Origin: Streptomyces sp. NRRL B-1347
Lineage (GTDB): Bacteria > Actinomycetota > Actinomycetes > Streptomycetales > Streptomycetaceae
Assembly (NCBI RefSeq): GCF_000720325.1
Contig: NZ_JOJM01000068.1
Coordinates: forward strand, 1-43,163
Reading direction: 5' to 3'
Length of the DNA: 43,163 bases
Part shown: one piece after another, positions 7,772 to 15,961 of the stretch
Layout: every line of letters starts with the position of its first letter
Position numbering within the stretch: position 1 is the stretch's first letter
The notes under the pieces: model-generated
Databases searched by the model: none
What the model was told of the DNA's origin: nothing
What the model saw: the letters and a program-made list of their open reading frames with translations, nothing else
Position numbers and translations under genes: made by a program

Positions 7772-9370
7772 ATGGCACAGACGCAGCGCGCTCAGGGCCC
7801 GTCCGACCCCGAGGCGACTGGCGGCGGCATGTCAGACGTGCCCGAGATGTGGGGGAACGGTGGCCTTGTCGGAGACGGTAGGTACCGCCTGACCCACCGG
7901 CTCGGCCGTGGTGGCATGGCCGAGGTGTTCGCCGCCGAGGACGTACGGCTCGGACGCACGGTCGCGGTCAAGCTGCTGCGCGCCGACCTCGCCGAGGACC
8001 CGGTGTCCAAGGCCCGCTTCACCCGCGAGGCGCAGTCGGTCGCCGGCCTGAACCACCACGCGGTCGTCGGGGTCTACGACTCCGGTGAGGACTTCATCGG
8101 CGGGAACTCCGTCCCGTACATCGTGATGGAGCTGGTCGAGGGCCGCACCATCCGCGATCTGCTGATCAACGCGGAGGCGCCCGGGCCCGAGCAGGCGCTG
8201 ATCATCGTGTCGGGCGTCCTGGAGGCGCTCGCCTACTCACACCAGCACGGCATCGTGCACCGCGACATCAAGCCCGCGAACGTCTCCATCACCAACACCG
8301 GCGCGGTGAAGGTGATGGACTTCGGCATCGCGCGCGCCCTGCACGGCGCGTCCACGACGATGACGCAGACCGGCATGGTCATGGGCACGCCCCAGTACCT
8401 GTCGCCCGAGCAGGCGCTCGGCAAGGCCGTCGACCACCGCTCCGACCTGTACGCGACGGGCTGTCTGCTGTACGAACTGCTCGCGCTGCGGCCGCCGTTC
8501 ACCGGCGAGACGCCGCTGTCCGTGGTCTACCAGCACGTCCAGGACACGCCCGTGCCGCCGTCCCAGGTGTCCGACGCGGCGCCGCCGGAGCTCGACGGGC
8601 TCGTCATGAGGTCGCTCGCCAAGGACCCCGACGACCGCTTCCAGACCGCGGAGGAGATGCGCGGCCTGATCCAGTACGGGCTCCAGATGCTCGCCGAGCA
8701 GGGCAGCCACACCGGGACCTGGAACACCGGCCCGGTGGAGGCCGTCCACGGGCACGAGGGCGCGCACACCCCGGCGATGGGCATGGCGGGCACCACCGTG
8801 ATGCCGCACCCCGGCGACAGCGGCACCCAGCAGATCCCGAGCCCCATGCTGCGGCCTCCGGGCGGCGACGACGGCGGCTTCGACGGCGGCCACCGGGACG
8901 GCGGCGGGCGGGGCCGCGCGGGCAAGGTGTGGATCCTCGCGGTGCTCGCGGTGATCGCGATCGCGGTGGGCGTGGCGTTCGCGCTGTCCGGCAACGACAG
9001 CGACGGCAAGAAGGACGGCGGTCCCTCCAAGACGCCGTCGACGAAGCAGTCGCAGGAGAAGTCGCCGACCAAGAGCGCGGACGACGACGAGACGGAAGAC
9101 AGCGGTACGCAGCCCGGCGGCGACGGCACCGGCGGGCAGAACGACTATCCGCAGCAGCCGACGCGGCCCACGCATCAGCCGACGCAGCCGACGACGAAGC
9201 CGACGGAGCCGACGAATCCGCCGACGGAGCCGACGGATCCGCCCACGGATCCCACGGACCCGCCCACGGACCCCTCCGATCCGCCCACCGAGCCGTCCGA
9301 TCCGGTCTCGCCGCCGGACGACGGCGGGAACGACGGTGGTACGGAGGGCGGCGAGGCCGACTCGGAGTGA
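7772..9370 (+). CDS. Membrane Ser/Thr protein kinase with Pro/Thr-rich external tail
   Basis: 532-residue Hanks-type kinase, a paralogue of the divergent kinase. The kinase domain spans about residues 38-300, with GRGGMAEV (46-53), catalytic Lys67, HRDIKPAN (163-170), DFG (183-185) and GTPQYLSPE (205-213). The single transmembrane helix is at about 386-406. The outside part has no PASTA domain. It is a charged linker, then a repeat tail of PTEP/PTDP/PSDP units (about 464-520), typical of a wall-spanning spacer. The start is ATG at 7772 with GCGAGGA upstream. The two kinases share a control region, so they may be co-regulated and may cross-phosphorylate (inference). Confidence 0.92.
   Translation: MAQTQRAQGPSDPEATGGGMSDVPEMWGNGGLVGDGRYRLTHRLGRGGMAEVFAAEDVRLGRTVAVKLLRADLAEDPVSKARFTREAQSVAGLNHHAVVGVYDSGEDFIGGNSVPYIVMELVEGRTIRDLLINAEAPGPEQALIIVSGVLEALAYSHQHGIVHRDIKPANVSITNTGAVKVMDFGIARALHGASTTMTQTGMVMGTPQYLSPEQALGKAVDHRSDLYATGCLLYELLALRPPFTGETPLSVVYQHVQDTPVPPSQVSDAAPPELDGLVMRSLAKDPDDRFQTAEEMRGLIQYGLQMLAEQGSHTGTWNTGPVEAVHGHEGAHTPAMGMAGTTVMPHPGDSGTQQIPSPMLRPPGGDDGGFDGGHRDGGGRGRAGKVWILAVLAVIAIAVGVAFALSGNDSDGKKDGGPSKTPSTKQSQEKSPTKSADDDETEDSGTQPGGDGTGGQNDYPQQPTRPTHQPTQPTTKPTEPTNPPTEPTDPPTDPTDPPTDPSDPPTEPSDPVSPPDDGGNDGGTEGGEADSE
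9150..9310 (+). repeat. Short coding tandem repeats (Pro-Thr/Asp tail)
   Basis: Degenerate 9-12 base units of the CCGACGGAGCCGACGGAT type encode the PT(E/D)P tail of the second kinase. Such tracts commonly change length by slippage. Confidence 0.7.
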
Positions 9371-9378
9371 CCTCCGGG

Positions 9379-9819
9379 TCAGCCCACCGCGGGCAATGCG
9401 CCGGCGACGGCGCCGCTCACCGCGGGGCTGAGGGTGTGGACCACGGCCTTCTGGGGCTCCAGGCGGAGGTACACCGCGTCGTACGGCTCGCCGTCCACAT
9501 AGCGTGGGGGCGGGCCGAAGCGGGCCAGTTCCGCGGTACTGGGGCGCACGGCCTCGCAGAGGCCGACGAGCTGGACCGTCCACTGGCCCTCGGCCGCCGC
9601 CGACGTGCCCAGGTTGTCCGCTCCGTACGCGATGACGCTCCCGACGCACGCGTCGTGGTACCCGAAGCCCCGGTGCATGCGCAGCAGGACGTGCCCGTCG
9701 GTCACGATGTGGCGGGCCGCCGCGAGGAAGGGCAGGGCGCGCATGCTGGTCGCGACCCGGCCGTAGTCGGTGCGCCGGAGCAGGGCGAAGGCGAGCTGCT
9801 GGTCGGAGTCGGAGGGCAT
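9379..9819 (-). CDS. Pyridoxamine 5'-phosphate oxidase-fold (FMN split-barrel) protein
   Basis: 146 residues with the sequence rhythm of the flavin-nucleotide-binding PPOX family: an early LLRRTDYGRVATSM strand, then HIVTDGHVLLRMHRGFGYHD, IAYGADNLG and WTVQLVGLCEAV. Such proteins bind FMN or F420, or have lost the cofactor. The reaction cannot be predicted. ATG at 9819 (MPSDSDQQ) is chosen over the frame-open 9876 start because family similarity begins there. It follows the response regulator gene on the same strand (77-base gap) and ends only 8 bases from the convergent kinase gene, with no room for a separate terminator. Confidence 0.65.
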   Translation of the reverse strand: MPSDSDQQLAFALLRRTDYGRVATSMRALPFLAAARHIVTDGHVLLRMHRGFGYHDACVGSVIAYGADNLGTSAAAEGQWTVQLVGLCEAVRPSTAELARFGPPPRYVDGEPYDAVYLRLEPQKAVVHTLSPAVSGAVAGALPAVG

Positions 9820-9896
9820 GTCCCTACCGTGCGGCACGCGCGCGGGCGGGAGAAGAGCCGCCCGCCCCGTAAACAAGGGACGTAAGTCCCGATCGG

Positions 9897-10574
9897 TCAG
9901 CGGCGCTCCGCCTGCATCCGCGCCACGTACGCGGCGGCCTGCGAGCGGCGCTCCATGCCGAGCTTGGACAGCAGGCTGGAGACGTAGTTCTTGATGGTCT
10001 TCTCGGCGAGGTGGAGGCGCTCGCCGATGGCGCGGTTGGTGAGGCCCTCGCCGATCAGGTCGAGGATCTTGCGCTCCTGCTCGGTGAGGTTGGCCAGGCG
10101 GTCGTCGCCCTTGGCGCCGTTCCCGTCGCGCAGGCGCTCCAGGACGCGGGCCGTGGCGACCGGGTCGAGCAGGGACTTTCCGGCGGCCACGTCCCGCACG
10201 GCGGTCAGCAGTTCATTGCCGCGAATGGCCTTGAGGACATAGCCGGAGGCACCGGCCATGATGGCGTCGAACAGGGCCTCGTCGTCCGCGAACGAAGTGA
10301 GCATCAGGCATTTGATGGAGTCGTCCTGCGAGCGGATCTCACGGCAGACCTCGACGCCGCTGCCGTCGGGAAGGCGCACGTCGAGCACCGCGACGTCCGG
10401 GCGCGTGGCCGGAATGCGCACCAAGGCATCGGCGGCCGTGCCCGCCTCTCCGACCACCTCGATGTCGGACTCCACGGAGAGCAGCTCATGGACTCCGCGA
10501 CGCACGACCTCGTGATCATCGAGCAGGAATACCGTGATTTTTCCTTGTTCGCGCACGGTGCCAGTGTCACACAT
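9897..10574 (-). CDS. NarL/FixJ-family response regulator (DevR/DosR-like)
   Basis: 225-residue two-component regulator. The receiver domain (about 12-130) has the acidic pair D19-D20, the phospho-acceptor D65 (AVLDVRLPDG) and the conserved Lys in SGYVLKAI. The LuxR-type helix-turn-helix is at 160-220 (LTEQERKILDLIGEGLTNRA…). The receiver resembles mycobacterial DevR/DosR. No histidine kinase gene is adjacent, so it is an orphan by position. From memory, S. coelicolor has an orphan regulator at the same place (SCO3818). The start is ATG at 10574 with GGGAAGA upstream. It is divergent from the bkd operon and so could influence it, though that is only positional. Confidence 0.9.
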   Translation of the reverse strand: MCDTGTVREQGKITVFLLDDHEVVRRGVHELLSVESDIEVVGEAGTAADALVRIPATRPDVAVLDVRLPDGSGVEVCREIRSQDDSIKCLMLTSFADDEALFDAIMAGASGYVLKAIRGNELLTAVRDVAAGKSLLDPVATARVLERLRDGNGAKGDDRLANLTEQERKILDLIGEGLTNRAIGERLHLAEKTIKNYVSSLLSKLGMERRSQAAAYVARMQAERR

Positions 10575-10915
10575 CAAGTCTTCCCGTGCCCGGGGTGGCC
10601 GGGATAACGTGCCGGTGTTCCGGCCCCCTGCCAGGCTGTGATCAGTGGCGTGACCAGCATGTGTTTCCCGGCTTCTCGGTTTAGTTGGATTCCCTAGTGG
10701 TCCTTTACTTGGAAATCCAAGCAAAATTGCAGGTCAGACGGGGTTTCACAGTTTTGGTACGCACTGGGTAACGTGCTTGGAGAAGGGCGCTCGCCGGGAC
10801 GACTGTCACGCCTAATCCCGCTGAGCCGCACCCACCCCGTGCGACGGGCTGGAATCGGGCGAGCCGCACTGGCCTGCCGGTGGATCCCGGGGGCCGGACC
10901 GACGGAGGAGCACAC
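10575..10915. promoter_or_regulatory. Divergent control region, response regulator / bkd operon
   Basis: 341 bases without a gene. A perfect palindrome, CTTGGA-AA-TCCAAG at 10708-10721, sits in a locally AT-rich stretch and is the best operator candidate for the bkd operon. A related half-site, AGTTGGATTCCC, lies about 20 bases before it. Lrp/AsnC-type BkdR proteins control bkd genes in other bacteria, but none is encoded nearby. Confidence 0.5.
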
Positions 10916-12166
10916 GTGACCGTGGAAAGCACCGCCGCGCGTACGCCGCGCCGCGCAAGCAGCGGCGGCAAGCGCACCAGTGCGAGCGCGAAGAGCGCCA
11001 GCGCGAGTGCGAAGAAGAGCGCGAGCGCGAAGAAGCCCGCGAAGGACGCGGGCGAGAGCGCTCGGCCCGAGCTCGTACAGCTGCTGACGCCCGAGGGCGA
11101 GCGGGTCGAGAACCCCGAGTACGACAAGTACGTGGCGGACGTGACCCCCGAGGACCTTCGCGCGCTGTACCGGGACATGGTGATGACCCGCCGCTTCGAC
11201 GCCGAGGCCGTCACGCTGCAGCGCCAGGGCGAGCTGGGCCTGTGGCCCTCGCTGCTCGGCCAGGAGGCGGCACAGGTCGGCTCGGGCCGCGCGACCCGCG
11301 AGGACGACTACGTCTTCCCCACCTACCGAGAACACGGCGTCGCCTGGTGCCGGGGCGTCGACCCGACGCTGCTGCTCGGCATGTTCCGTGGCGTGAACCA
11401 CGGTGGCTGGGACCCCAACAGCAACAACTTCCACCTGTACACCATCGTGATCGGCTCCCAGACGCTGCACGCGACGGGCTACGCGATGGGCGTGGCCAAG
11501 GACGGCACGGACGGCGCGGTCGTCGCGTACCTCGGTGACGGTGCCACCAGCCAGGGCGACGTGGCGGAGGCCTTCACGTTCGCCGCGGTCTACAACGCCC
11601 CCGTGGTGTTCTTCTGCCAGAACAACCAGTGGGCGATCTCCGAGCCGACCGAGAAGCAGAGCCGCGTGCCGCTGTACCAGCGTGCGCAGGGCTACGGCTT
11701 CCCGGGCGTGCGCGTCGACGGCAACGACGTCCTCGCGTGCCTCGCGGTCTCCAAGTGGGCCCTGGAGCGGGCGCGCACGGGCGAGGGCCCCTCCCTCGTC
11801 GAGGCGTTCACGTACCGCATGGGCGCCCACACCACCTCCGACGACCCGACGCGCTACCGCCGCGACGAGGAGCGCGAGGCGTGGGAGGCCAAGGACCCGA
11901 TCAAGCGGCTGCGCGCGTATCTGGAGGCCGAGGGCCACGCCGACGCGGCGTTCTTCGCGGAACTCGAAGCCGAGAGCGAGACGTTGGGCAAGCGGGTGCG
12001 GGAAGTGGTGCGGTCGATGCCCGACCCGGAGCCCATGTCGATCTTCGAGAACATCTATGCGGACGGGCACGCCCTCGTGGACGAGGAGCGGGCCGAGTTC
12101 GCCGCCTACCAAGCGTCGTTCGCGGACACTCCTGCGGACGCCGCCACCGGCGGGGAGGTCAAGTAG
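10916..12166 (+). CDS. bkdA: Branched-chain 2-oxoacid dehydrogenase E1 alpha subunit
   Basis: 416-residue thiamine-diphosphate-dependent subunit that, with E1 beta, decarboxylates the 2-oxoacids of Val, Leu and Ile. In Streptomyces this supplies branched starter units for fatty acids and polyketides. The thiamine-diphosphate motif runs from GDG (207-209) to NN (236-237). The phosphorylation-loop region is at about 305-320. The start is GTG at 10916 with GGAGGAG five bases upstream. Residues about 13-45 form an unusual Ser-Ala-Lys tail (SASAKKSASAKK-type) before the conserved domain begins near residue 50. The gene is first in a tight operon, two bases from E1 beta. Confidence 0.93.
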   Translation: MTVESTAARTPRRASSGGKRTSASAKSASASAKKSASAKKPAKDAGESARPELVQLLTPEGERVENPEYDKYVADVTPEDLRALYRDMVMTRRFDAEAVTLQRQGELGLWPSLLGQEAAQVGSGRATREDDYVFPTYREHGVAWCRGVDPTLLLGMFRGVNHGGWDPNSNNFHLYTIVIGSQTLHATGYAMGVAKDGTDGAVVAYLGDGATSQGDVAEAFTFAAVYNAPVVFFCQNNQWAISEPTEKQSRVPLYQRAQGYGFPGVRVDGNDVLACLAVSKWALERARTGEGPSLVEAFTYRMGAHTTSDDPTRYRRDEEREAWEAKDPIKRLRAYLEAEGHADAAFFAELEAESETLGKRVREVVRSMPDPEPMSIFENIYADGHALVDEERAEFAAYQASFADTPADAATGGEVK

Positions 12167-12168
12167 TC

Positions 12169-13149
12169 ATGGCCGTGAAGAAGTTGCCGGTCGCCAAGGC
12201 GATCAACGAATCCCTGCGCACGGCCCTGGAGGCCGACCCCAAAGTCGTCGTGATGGGCGAGGACGTCGGCAAGCTCGGCGGCGTCTTCCGCGTCACCGAC
12301 GGGCTGCAGAAGGACTTCGGCGAGGACCGCGTCATCGACACGCCGCTCGCCGAGTCCGGCATCATCGGCACGGCCATCGGCCTGGCCCTGCGCGGCTACC
12401 GCCCGGTGGCGGAGATCCAGTTCGACGGCTTCGTCTTCCCCGCGTACGACCAGATCGTCACGCAGCTCGCGAAGATGTACGCGCGCTCGCTCGGCAAGAT
12501 CAAGGTGCCGGTCGTCATCCGCATCCCGTACGGCGGCGGCATCGGCGCGGTCGAGCACCACAGCGAGTCCCCGGAGGCGCTGTTCGCGCACGTCGCGGGC
12601 CTGAAGGTGGTCTCGCCCTCGAACGCGTCGGACGCGTACTGGATGCTCCAGCAGGCCATCCAGAGCGACGACCCGGTCGTCTTCTTCGAGCCCAAGCGAC
12701 GCTACTGGGAGAAGGGCGAGGTCAACACCGACGCCATCCCGGACCCGCTGCACAAGGCGAGCGTGGCCCGCGCGGGCACCGACGTGACGCTCGTGGCGTA
12801 CGGCCCGATGGTGCGCACCTGTCTGGAGGCCGCCGCGGCCGCCGCGGAGGAGGGCAAGTCCCTGGAGGTCGTCGACCTGCGCTCCATCTCGCCGATCGAC
12901 TTCGACACGGTGCAGGCCTCGGTCGAGAAGACCGGCCGGCTGGTCGTGGTGCACGAGGCGCCGGTGTTCTTCGGCGCGGGCGCGGAGATCGCCGCGCGCA
13001 TCACCGAGCGCAGCTTCTACCACTTGGAGGCGCCCGTCCTGCGGGTCGGCGGTTTCCACTCCCCGTATCCGCCCGCGCGGGTGGAAGAGGACTATCTGCC
13101 GGGCCTCGACCGGGTGCTCGACGCCGTCGACCGCTCGCTTGCGTACTGA
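12169..13149 (+). CDS. bkdB: Branched-chain 2-oxoacid dehydrogenase E1 beta subunit
   Basis: 326-residue partner of E1 alpha, forming the alpha2-beta2 decarboxylase with thiamine-diphosphate sites at the interface. The family features are GEDVGKLGGVFRVTDGL near residue 30, DTPLAESGIIGTAIG, and the C-terminal transketolase domain ending VGGFHSPYPPARVEEDYLPGLDR, which binds E2. The length is normal. The start ATG at 12169 is two bases after the E1 alpha stop, so translation is probably coupled. The next gene starts about 11 bases after its stop. No frameshift or missing active-site segment was seen. Confidence 0.94.
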   Translation: MAVKKLPVAKAINESLRTALEADPKVVVMGEDVGKLGGVFRVTDGLQKDFGEDRVIDTPLAESGIIGTAIGLALRGYRPVAEIQFDGFVFPAYDQIVTQLAKMYARSLGKIKVPVVIRIPYGGGIGAVEHHSESPEALFAHVAGLKVVSPSNASDAYWMLQQAIQSDDPVVFFEPKRRYWEKGEVNTDAIPDPLHKASVARAGTDVTLVAYGPMVRTCLEAAAAAAEEGKSLEVVDLRSISPIDFDTVQASVEKTGRLVVVHEAPVFFGAGAEIAARITERSFYHLEAPVLRVGGFHSPYPPARVEEDYLPGLDRVLDAVDRSLAY

Positions 13150-13160
13150 GGGAAGAGGTC

Positions 13161-14642
13161 GTGACGACAATGACTGACACCACGGCGGCCGTCCGCGAGT
13201 TCAAGATGCCCGACGTGGGCGAGGGACTCACCGAGGCGGAGATCCTCAAGTGGTACGTGGCCGCGGGCGACACCGTCACCGACGGCCAGGTCGTGTGCGA
13301 GGTGGAGACGGCCAAGGCGGCCGTGGAGCTGCCGATCCCGTTCGACGGCACGGTCCGTGAGCTCCGGTTCGCGGAGGGCACGACCGTGGACGTCGGCCAG
13401 GTGATCATCACCGTGGACGTGTCCGGGGGCGCGGCACCCGCGCCCGCCGCGGCGCCGCCCGCGCCTGCCGCCGAGCCGGAGCCCGCCCCGTCGGCGGAGC
13501 CCGCGGCCCCGTCCGGACGCCAGCCGGTGCTCGTCGGGTACGGCGTGGCGGAGTCCTCCACCAAGCGGCGCGCCCGCAAGCCCGTCCCGGGCCAGGCCGA
13601 GGCGTCGCTCGCCGCGGCCGCGGTACAGGCGGAGCTGAACGGCCACAGCGCGCCGCCGGTTCCGGAGGCCCCGGAGGCCGCCGCGCCCGCCGGCACCCGC
13701 CCGCTGGCCAAGCCGCCGGTGCGCAAGCTCGCCAAGGACCTGGGCGTGGACCTCGCCACGGTCACGCCGACGGGCCCGGACGGCGTCATCACCCGCGAGG
13801 ACGTGCACGCGGCGGTGGCCCCCGCCTCCGCCTCCGCCTCCGCACCCGCCCCCGCCCCTGCCTCCGCGCCCGTCGCCGCTCCCGCCCCGGTCGCCGCTCC
13901 CGCGGCGGTCCAGGAGCCGGTGGCCGCGGTGGCCGGTGACGCGCGCGAGACCCGCATCCCGGTCAAGGGCGTCCGCAAGGCGACCGCGCAGGCGATGGTC
14001 GCCTCGGCGTTCACGGCGCCGCACGTCACGGAGTTCGTGACGGTGGACGTGACGCGCACGATGAAGCTCGTCGAGGAGCTGAAGCAGGACCGGGCCTTCG
14101 AGGGCCTGCGGGTGAACCCGCTGCTTCTGATCTCCAAGGCGCTCCTGGTCGCGATCCGCCGCAACCCGGGTGTGAACGCCGCCTGGGACGAGGCGAACCA
14201 GGAGATCGTGCGGAAGCACTACGTGAACCTGGGCATCGCCGCGGCGACCCCGCGCGGTCTGATCGTGCCGAACATCAAGGACGCGCACGCCAAGACCCTG
14301 CCCGAGCTCGCCGGCGCGCTCGGCGAGCTGGTGTCCACGGCCCGCGAGGGCAAGACGTCGCCCGGCGCCATGCAGGGCGGCACGGTGACGATCACGAACA
14401 TCGGCGTCTTCGGCATCGACACGGGCACGCCCATCCTGAACCCCGGCGAGTCCGCGATCCTCGCGGTCGGCGCGATCAAGCTCCAGCCGTGGGTCCACAA
14501 GGGCAAGGTGAAGCCGCGCCAGGTGACCACCCTCGGCCTCTCCTTCGACCACCGCCTGGTGGACGGGGAGCTGGGCTCGAAGGTGCTCGGTGACGTGGCA
14601 GCGATCCTGGAGCAGCCGAAGCGGCTGATGACCTGGGCGTAG
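13161..14642 (+). CDS. bkdC: Dihydrolipoamide acyltransferase E2 of branched-chain dehydrogenase
   Basis: 493-residue E2 core. The N-terminal lipoyl domain (about 13-86) carries the lipoyl Lys52 in VETAKAAVE. An Ala/Pro/Glu linker leads to the peripheral subunit-binding domain (about 184-219, PVRKLAKDLGVDL…GVITREDV), a second long Ala-Pro-Ser linker, and the acyltransferase domain with DHRLVDG at 463-469 (His464, Asp468). The start is GTG at 13161 or ATG at 13170. Both fit the GGAAGAGG ribosome binding site. No E3 gene is present, so lipoamide dehydrogenase must be shared from elsewhere. A perfect terminator follows. Confidence 0.93.
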   Translation: MTTMTDTTAAVREFKMPDVGEGLTEAEILKWYVAAGDTVTDGQVVCEVETAKAAVELPIPFDGTVRELRFAEGTTVDVGQVIITVDVSGGAAPAPAAAPPAPAAEPEPAPSAEPAAPSGRQPVLVGYGVAESSTKRRARKPVPGQAEASLAAAAVQAELNGHSAPPVPEAPEAAAPAGTRPLAKPPVRKLAKDLGVDLATVTPTGPDGVITREDVHAAVAPASASASAPAPAPASAPVAAPAPVAAPAAVQEPVAAVAGDARETRIPVKGVRKATAQAMVASAFTAPHVTEFVTVDVTRTMKLVEELKQDRAFEGLRVNPLLLISKALLVAIRRNPGVNAAWDEANQEIVRKHYVNLGIAAATPRGLIVPNIKDAHAKTLPELAGALGELVSTAREGKTSPGAMQGGTVTITNIGVFGIDTGTPILNPGESAILAVGAIKLQPWVHKGKVKPRQVTTLGLSFDHRLVDGELGSKVLGDVAAILEQPKRLMTWA

Positions 14643-14643
14643 G

Positions 14644-14692
14644 CGCGTACGTACGCGAGAAGGGGGCCCGCCGCGGTGTGCGGCGGGCCCCC
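14644..14692. terminator. Terminator between bkd operon and carboxypeptidase gene
   Basis: A perfect 13-base-pair stem (14662-14674 with 14680-14692, GGGGGCCCGCCGC) has a GGTGT loop and is followed by TTT. It is preceded by a perfect 14-base palindrome, CGCGTACGTACGCG (14644-14657). The two genes converge here. Confidence 0.9.
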
Positions 14693-14715
14693 TTTCCCGT
14701 GTCCTGCTCGCGGGG

Positions 14716-15621
14716 TTACGCGACGCGGAAGCCGTAGTCCATGATCTTCTTGGCGTCCTTGTAGCGCGCTTCCTTCGTCGGCGCGGTCAGGACGGTGCCG
14801 ACGACCGTCTTGCCGTTGCGGGTCGCGGCGAAGACCAGGTTGAACTTGGCCTGGGCGCCGGAGCCCGTCTTCACGCCGATGGCACCGCGGTAGGTGCCGA
14901 GCAGCTGGTTGGTGTTGCCCCAGACCGGCATGCCGCGGGTGCCGCCGTTGGGCATCTTGGGCTTGGCCTTGTAGCCCTTGGTCTTCACGATGGTGCGGAA
15001 GAGCGAGTTCTTCATCGCCTTGACCGTCAGCTTGGTGAGGTCGCGCGGCGAGGAGTAGTTCGCACCATTGCTTATGCCGTCGAACGAGTCGAAGTGCGTG
15101 TTGCGCAGGCCGAGGTCGCGCGCGGTCTTGTTCATCTTGCCGATGAAGGACTTCACGCGGGCGCCGCGCGACGAGCCCTTGCCGTAGGTGTCGGCGAGCG
15201 CGAAGGCGGCGTCGCAGCCGGACGGCAGCATCAGGCCGTACAGCAGCTCGCGGACCGTGGCCGTGTCGCCGACGATGAGGCCCTTGGCCGAGGAGGCGCC
15301 GTTGCGGACGATGTAGTCGCTGTACGCCTTCTGGTACTTGACCTTGCGGTTCAGGTTCAGGTTCGGCTGGTTCAGCACCGTGAGCGCGGTCGCGATCTTG
15401 GTGGTGGACCCCGTCTTGAGACGGGAGTCGGCGCCCTTCGTGAACAGCGTCTTGCCCGTGCCGCTGTTCATGAGGAAGCCGCCCTTGGCCGAGATCGACG
15501 GCTTGGGCGGCGCGGCGGCGTGCGCGGCGGGGGCGGTGATGACCGTCGTCGTCATGACGGCTCCGGCCGTGACGAAGGCGGCGGCCGAGGCCCGGCGCAT
15601 GCCTGTTGTCCGGATTCTCAA
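14716..15621 (-). CDS. D-Ala-D-Ala carboxypeptidase (peptidase S11)
   Basis: 301-residue exported penicillin-binding protein that trims the terminal D-Ala of peptidoglycan stem peptides. The signal peptide covers residues 1-36 (PAAHA then APPKP). The active-site SxxK is STTK (72-75). The second motif is SGC (134-136) where SxN is canonical. The third is KTG (251-253). TTG at 15621 is chosen because GGAG lies nine bases upstream. ATG at 15600 is an alternative that still keeps a signal peptide. There is no C-terminal amphipathic anchor of the DacA type, so the enzyme may be freely secreted. It is convergent with the bkd operon. Confidence 0.88.
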   Translation of the reverse strand: MRIRTTGMRRASAAAFVTAGAVMTTTVITAPAAHAAAPPKPSISAKGGFLMNSGTGKTLFTKGADSRLKTGSTTKIATALTVLNQPNLNLNRKVKYQKAYSDYIVRNGASSAKGLIVGDTATVRELLYGLMLPSGCDAAFALADTYGKGSSRGARVKSFIGKMNKTARDLGLRNTHFDSFDGISNGANYSSPRDLTKLTVKAMKNSLFRTIVKTKGYKAKPKMPNGGTRGMPVWGNTNQLLGTYRGAIGVKTGSGAQAKFNLVFAATRNGKTVVGTVLTAPTKEARYKDAKKIMDYGFRVA

Positions 15622-15961
15622 GGTAGTAGCTCCATTGTCCCTGATACGTGAGTTGGGCGGCCCGCGCCCCAAATCCCCCTGAAGTACAGACGACATGGGG
15701 GAGCCGCCACGGACAAGACTCGCGAGGGGGCACGAAGGATGCACGGACGACGGAAAAAGTGACCCGAAAGTTGTCGCATGGTCACGTACGTACGAGTGCC
15801 GCGTCCGGGCGGGACGGGGTGGGGCGGGGCGTGCGAATGCCGCGTCCGGGCGGGACGGGGCGTGCGAGTGCCGTGTCCGGACGGGGGCGGGGCGTGCGAG
15901 TGCTGTGTCCGGATCGTGGACGCAAGATCCATCGCATACGTGTTGTATCTATGCTGTGCGC
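15622..15961. promoter_or_regulatory. Divergent control region, carboxypeptidase / GntR, with tandem repeats
   Basis: 340 bases without a gene. From 15794 to 15913 there are four degenerate G-rich tandem units (starts 15794, 15835, 15866, 15898), each beginning GA(G/A)TGC(C/T)G(C/T)GTCCGG. The element ATAC-GTGTT-GTAT at 15936-15948, just before the GntR start, looks like a GntR operator. Confidence 0.55.
15936..15948 (+). promoter_or_regulatory. Candidate GntR (FadR-type) operator
   Basis: ATACGTGTTGTAT has perfect 4-base inverted ends and lies 13 bases before the GntR start codon, where autorepression would be expected. FadR-subfamily operators are typically short T-GT/AC-A palindromes of this size. 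Confidence 0.45.

Noticed and set aside
11535..13148. Possible fusion of E2 with an upstream 500-residue extension in the same frame
   Set aside because: The upstream part is Arg/Ser/Pro-rich and lies out of frame under E1 alpha and E1 beta. The real E2 starts at 13161 with a ribosome binding site.
14219..15733. Minus-strand open frame of about 500 codons across the bkd terminator
   Set aside because: It crosses a perfect terminator and two convergent real genes. Its composition is that of a shadow frame.
15785..15915. Tandem units before the GntR gene considered as a CRISPR array
   Set aside because: Units vary in length and sequence, have no distinct spacers, and no cas genes are present.
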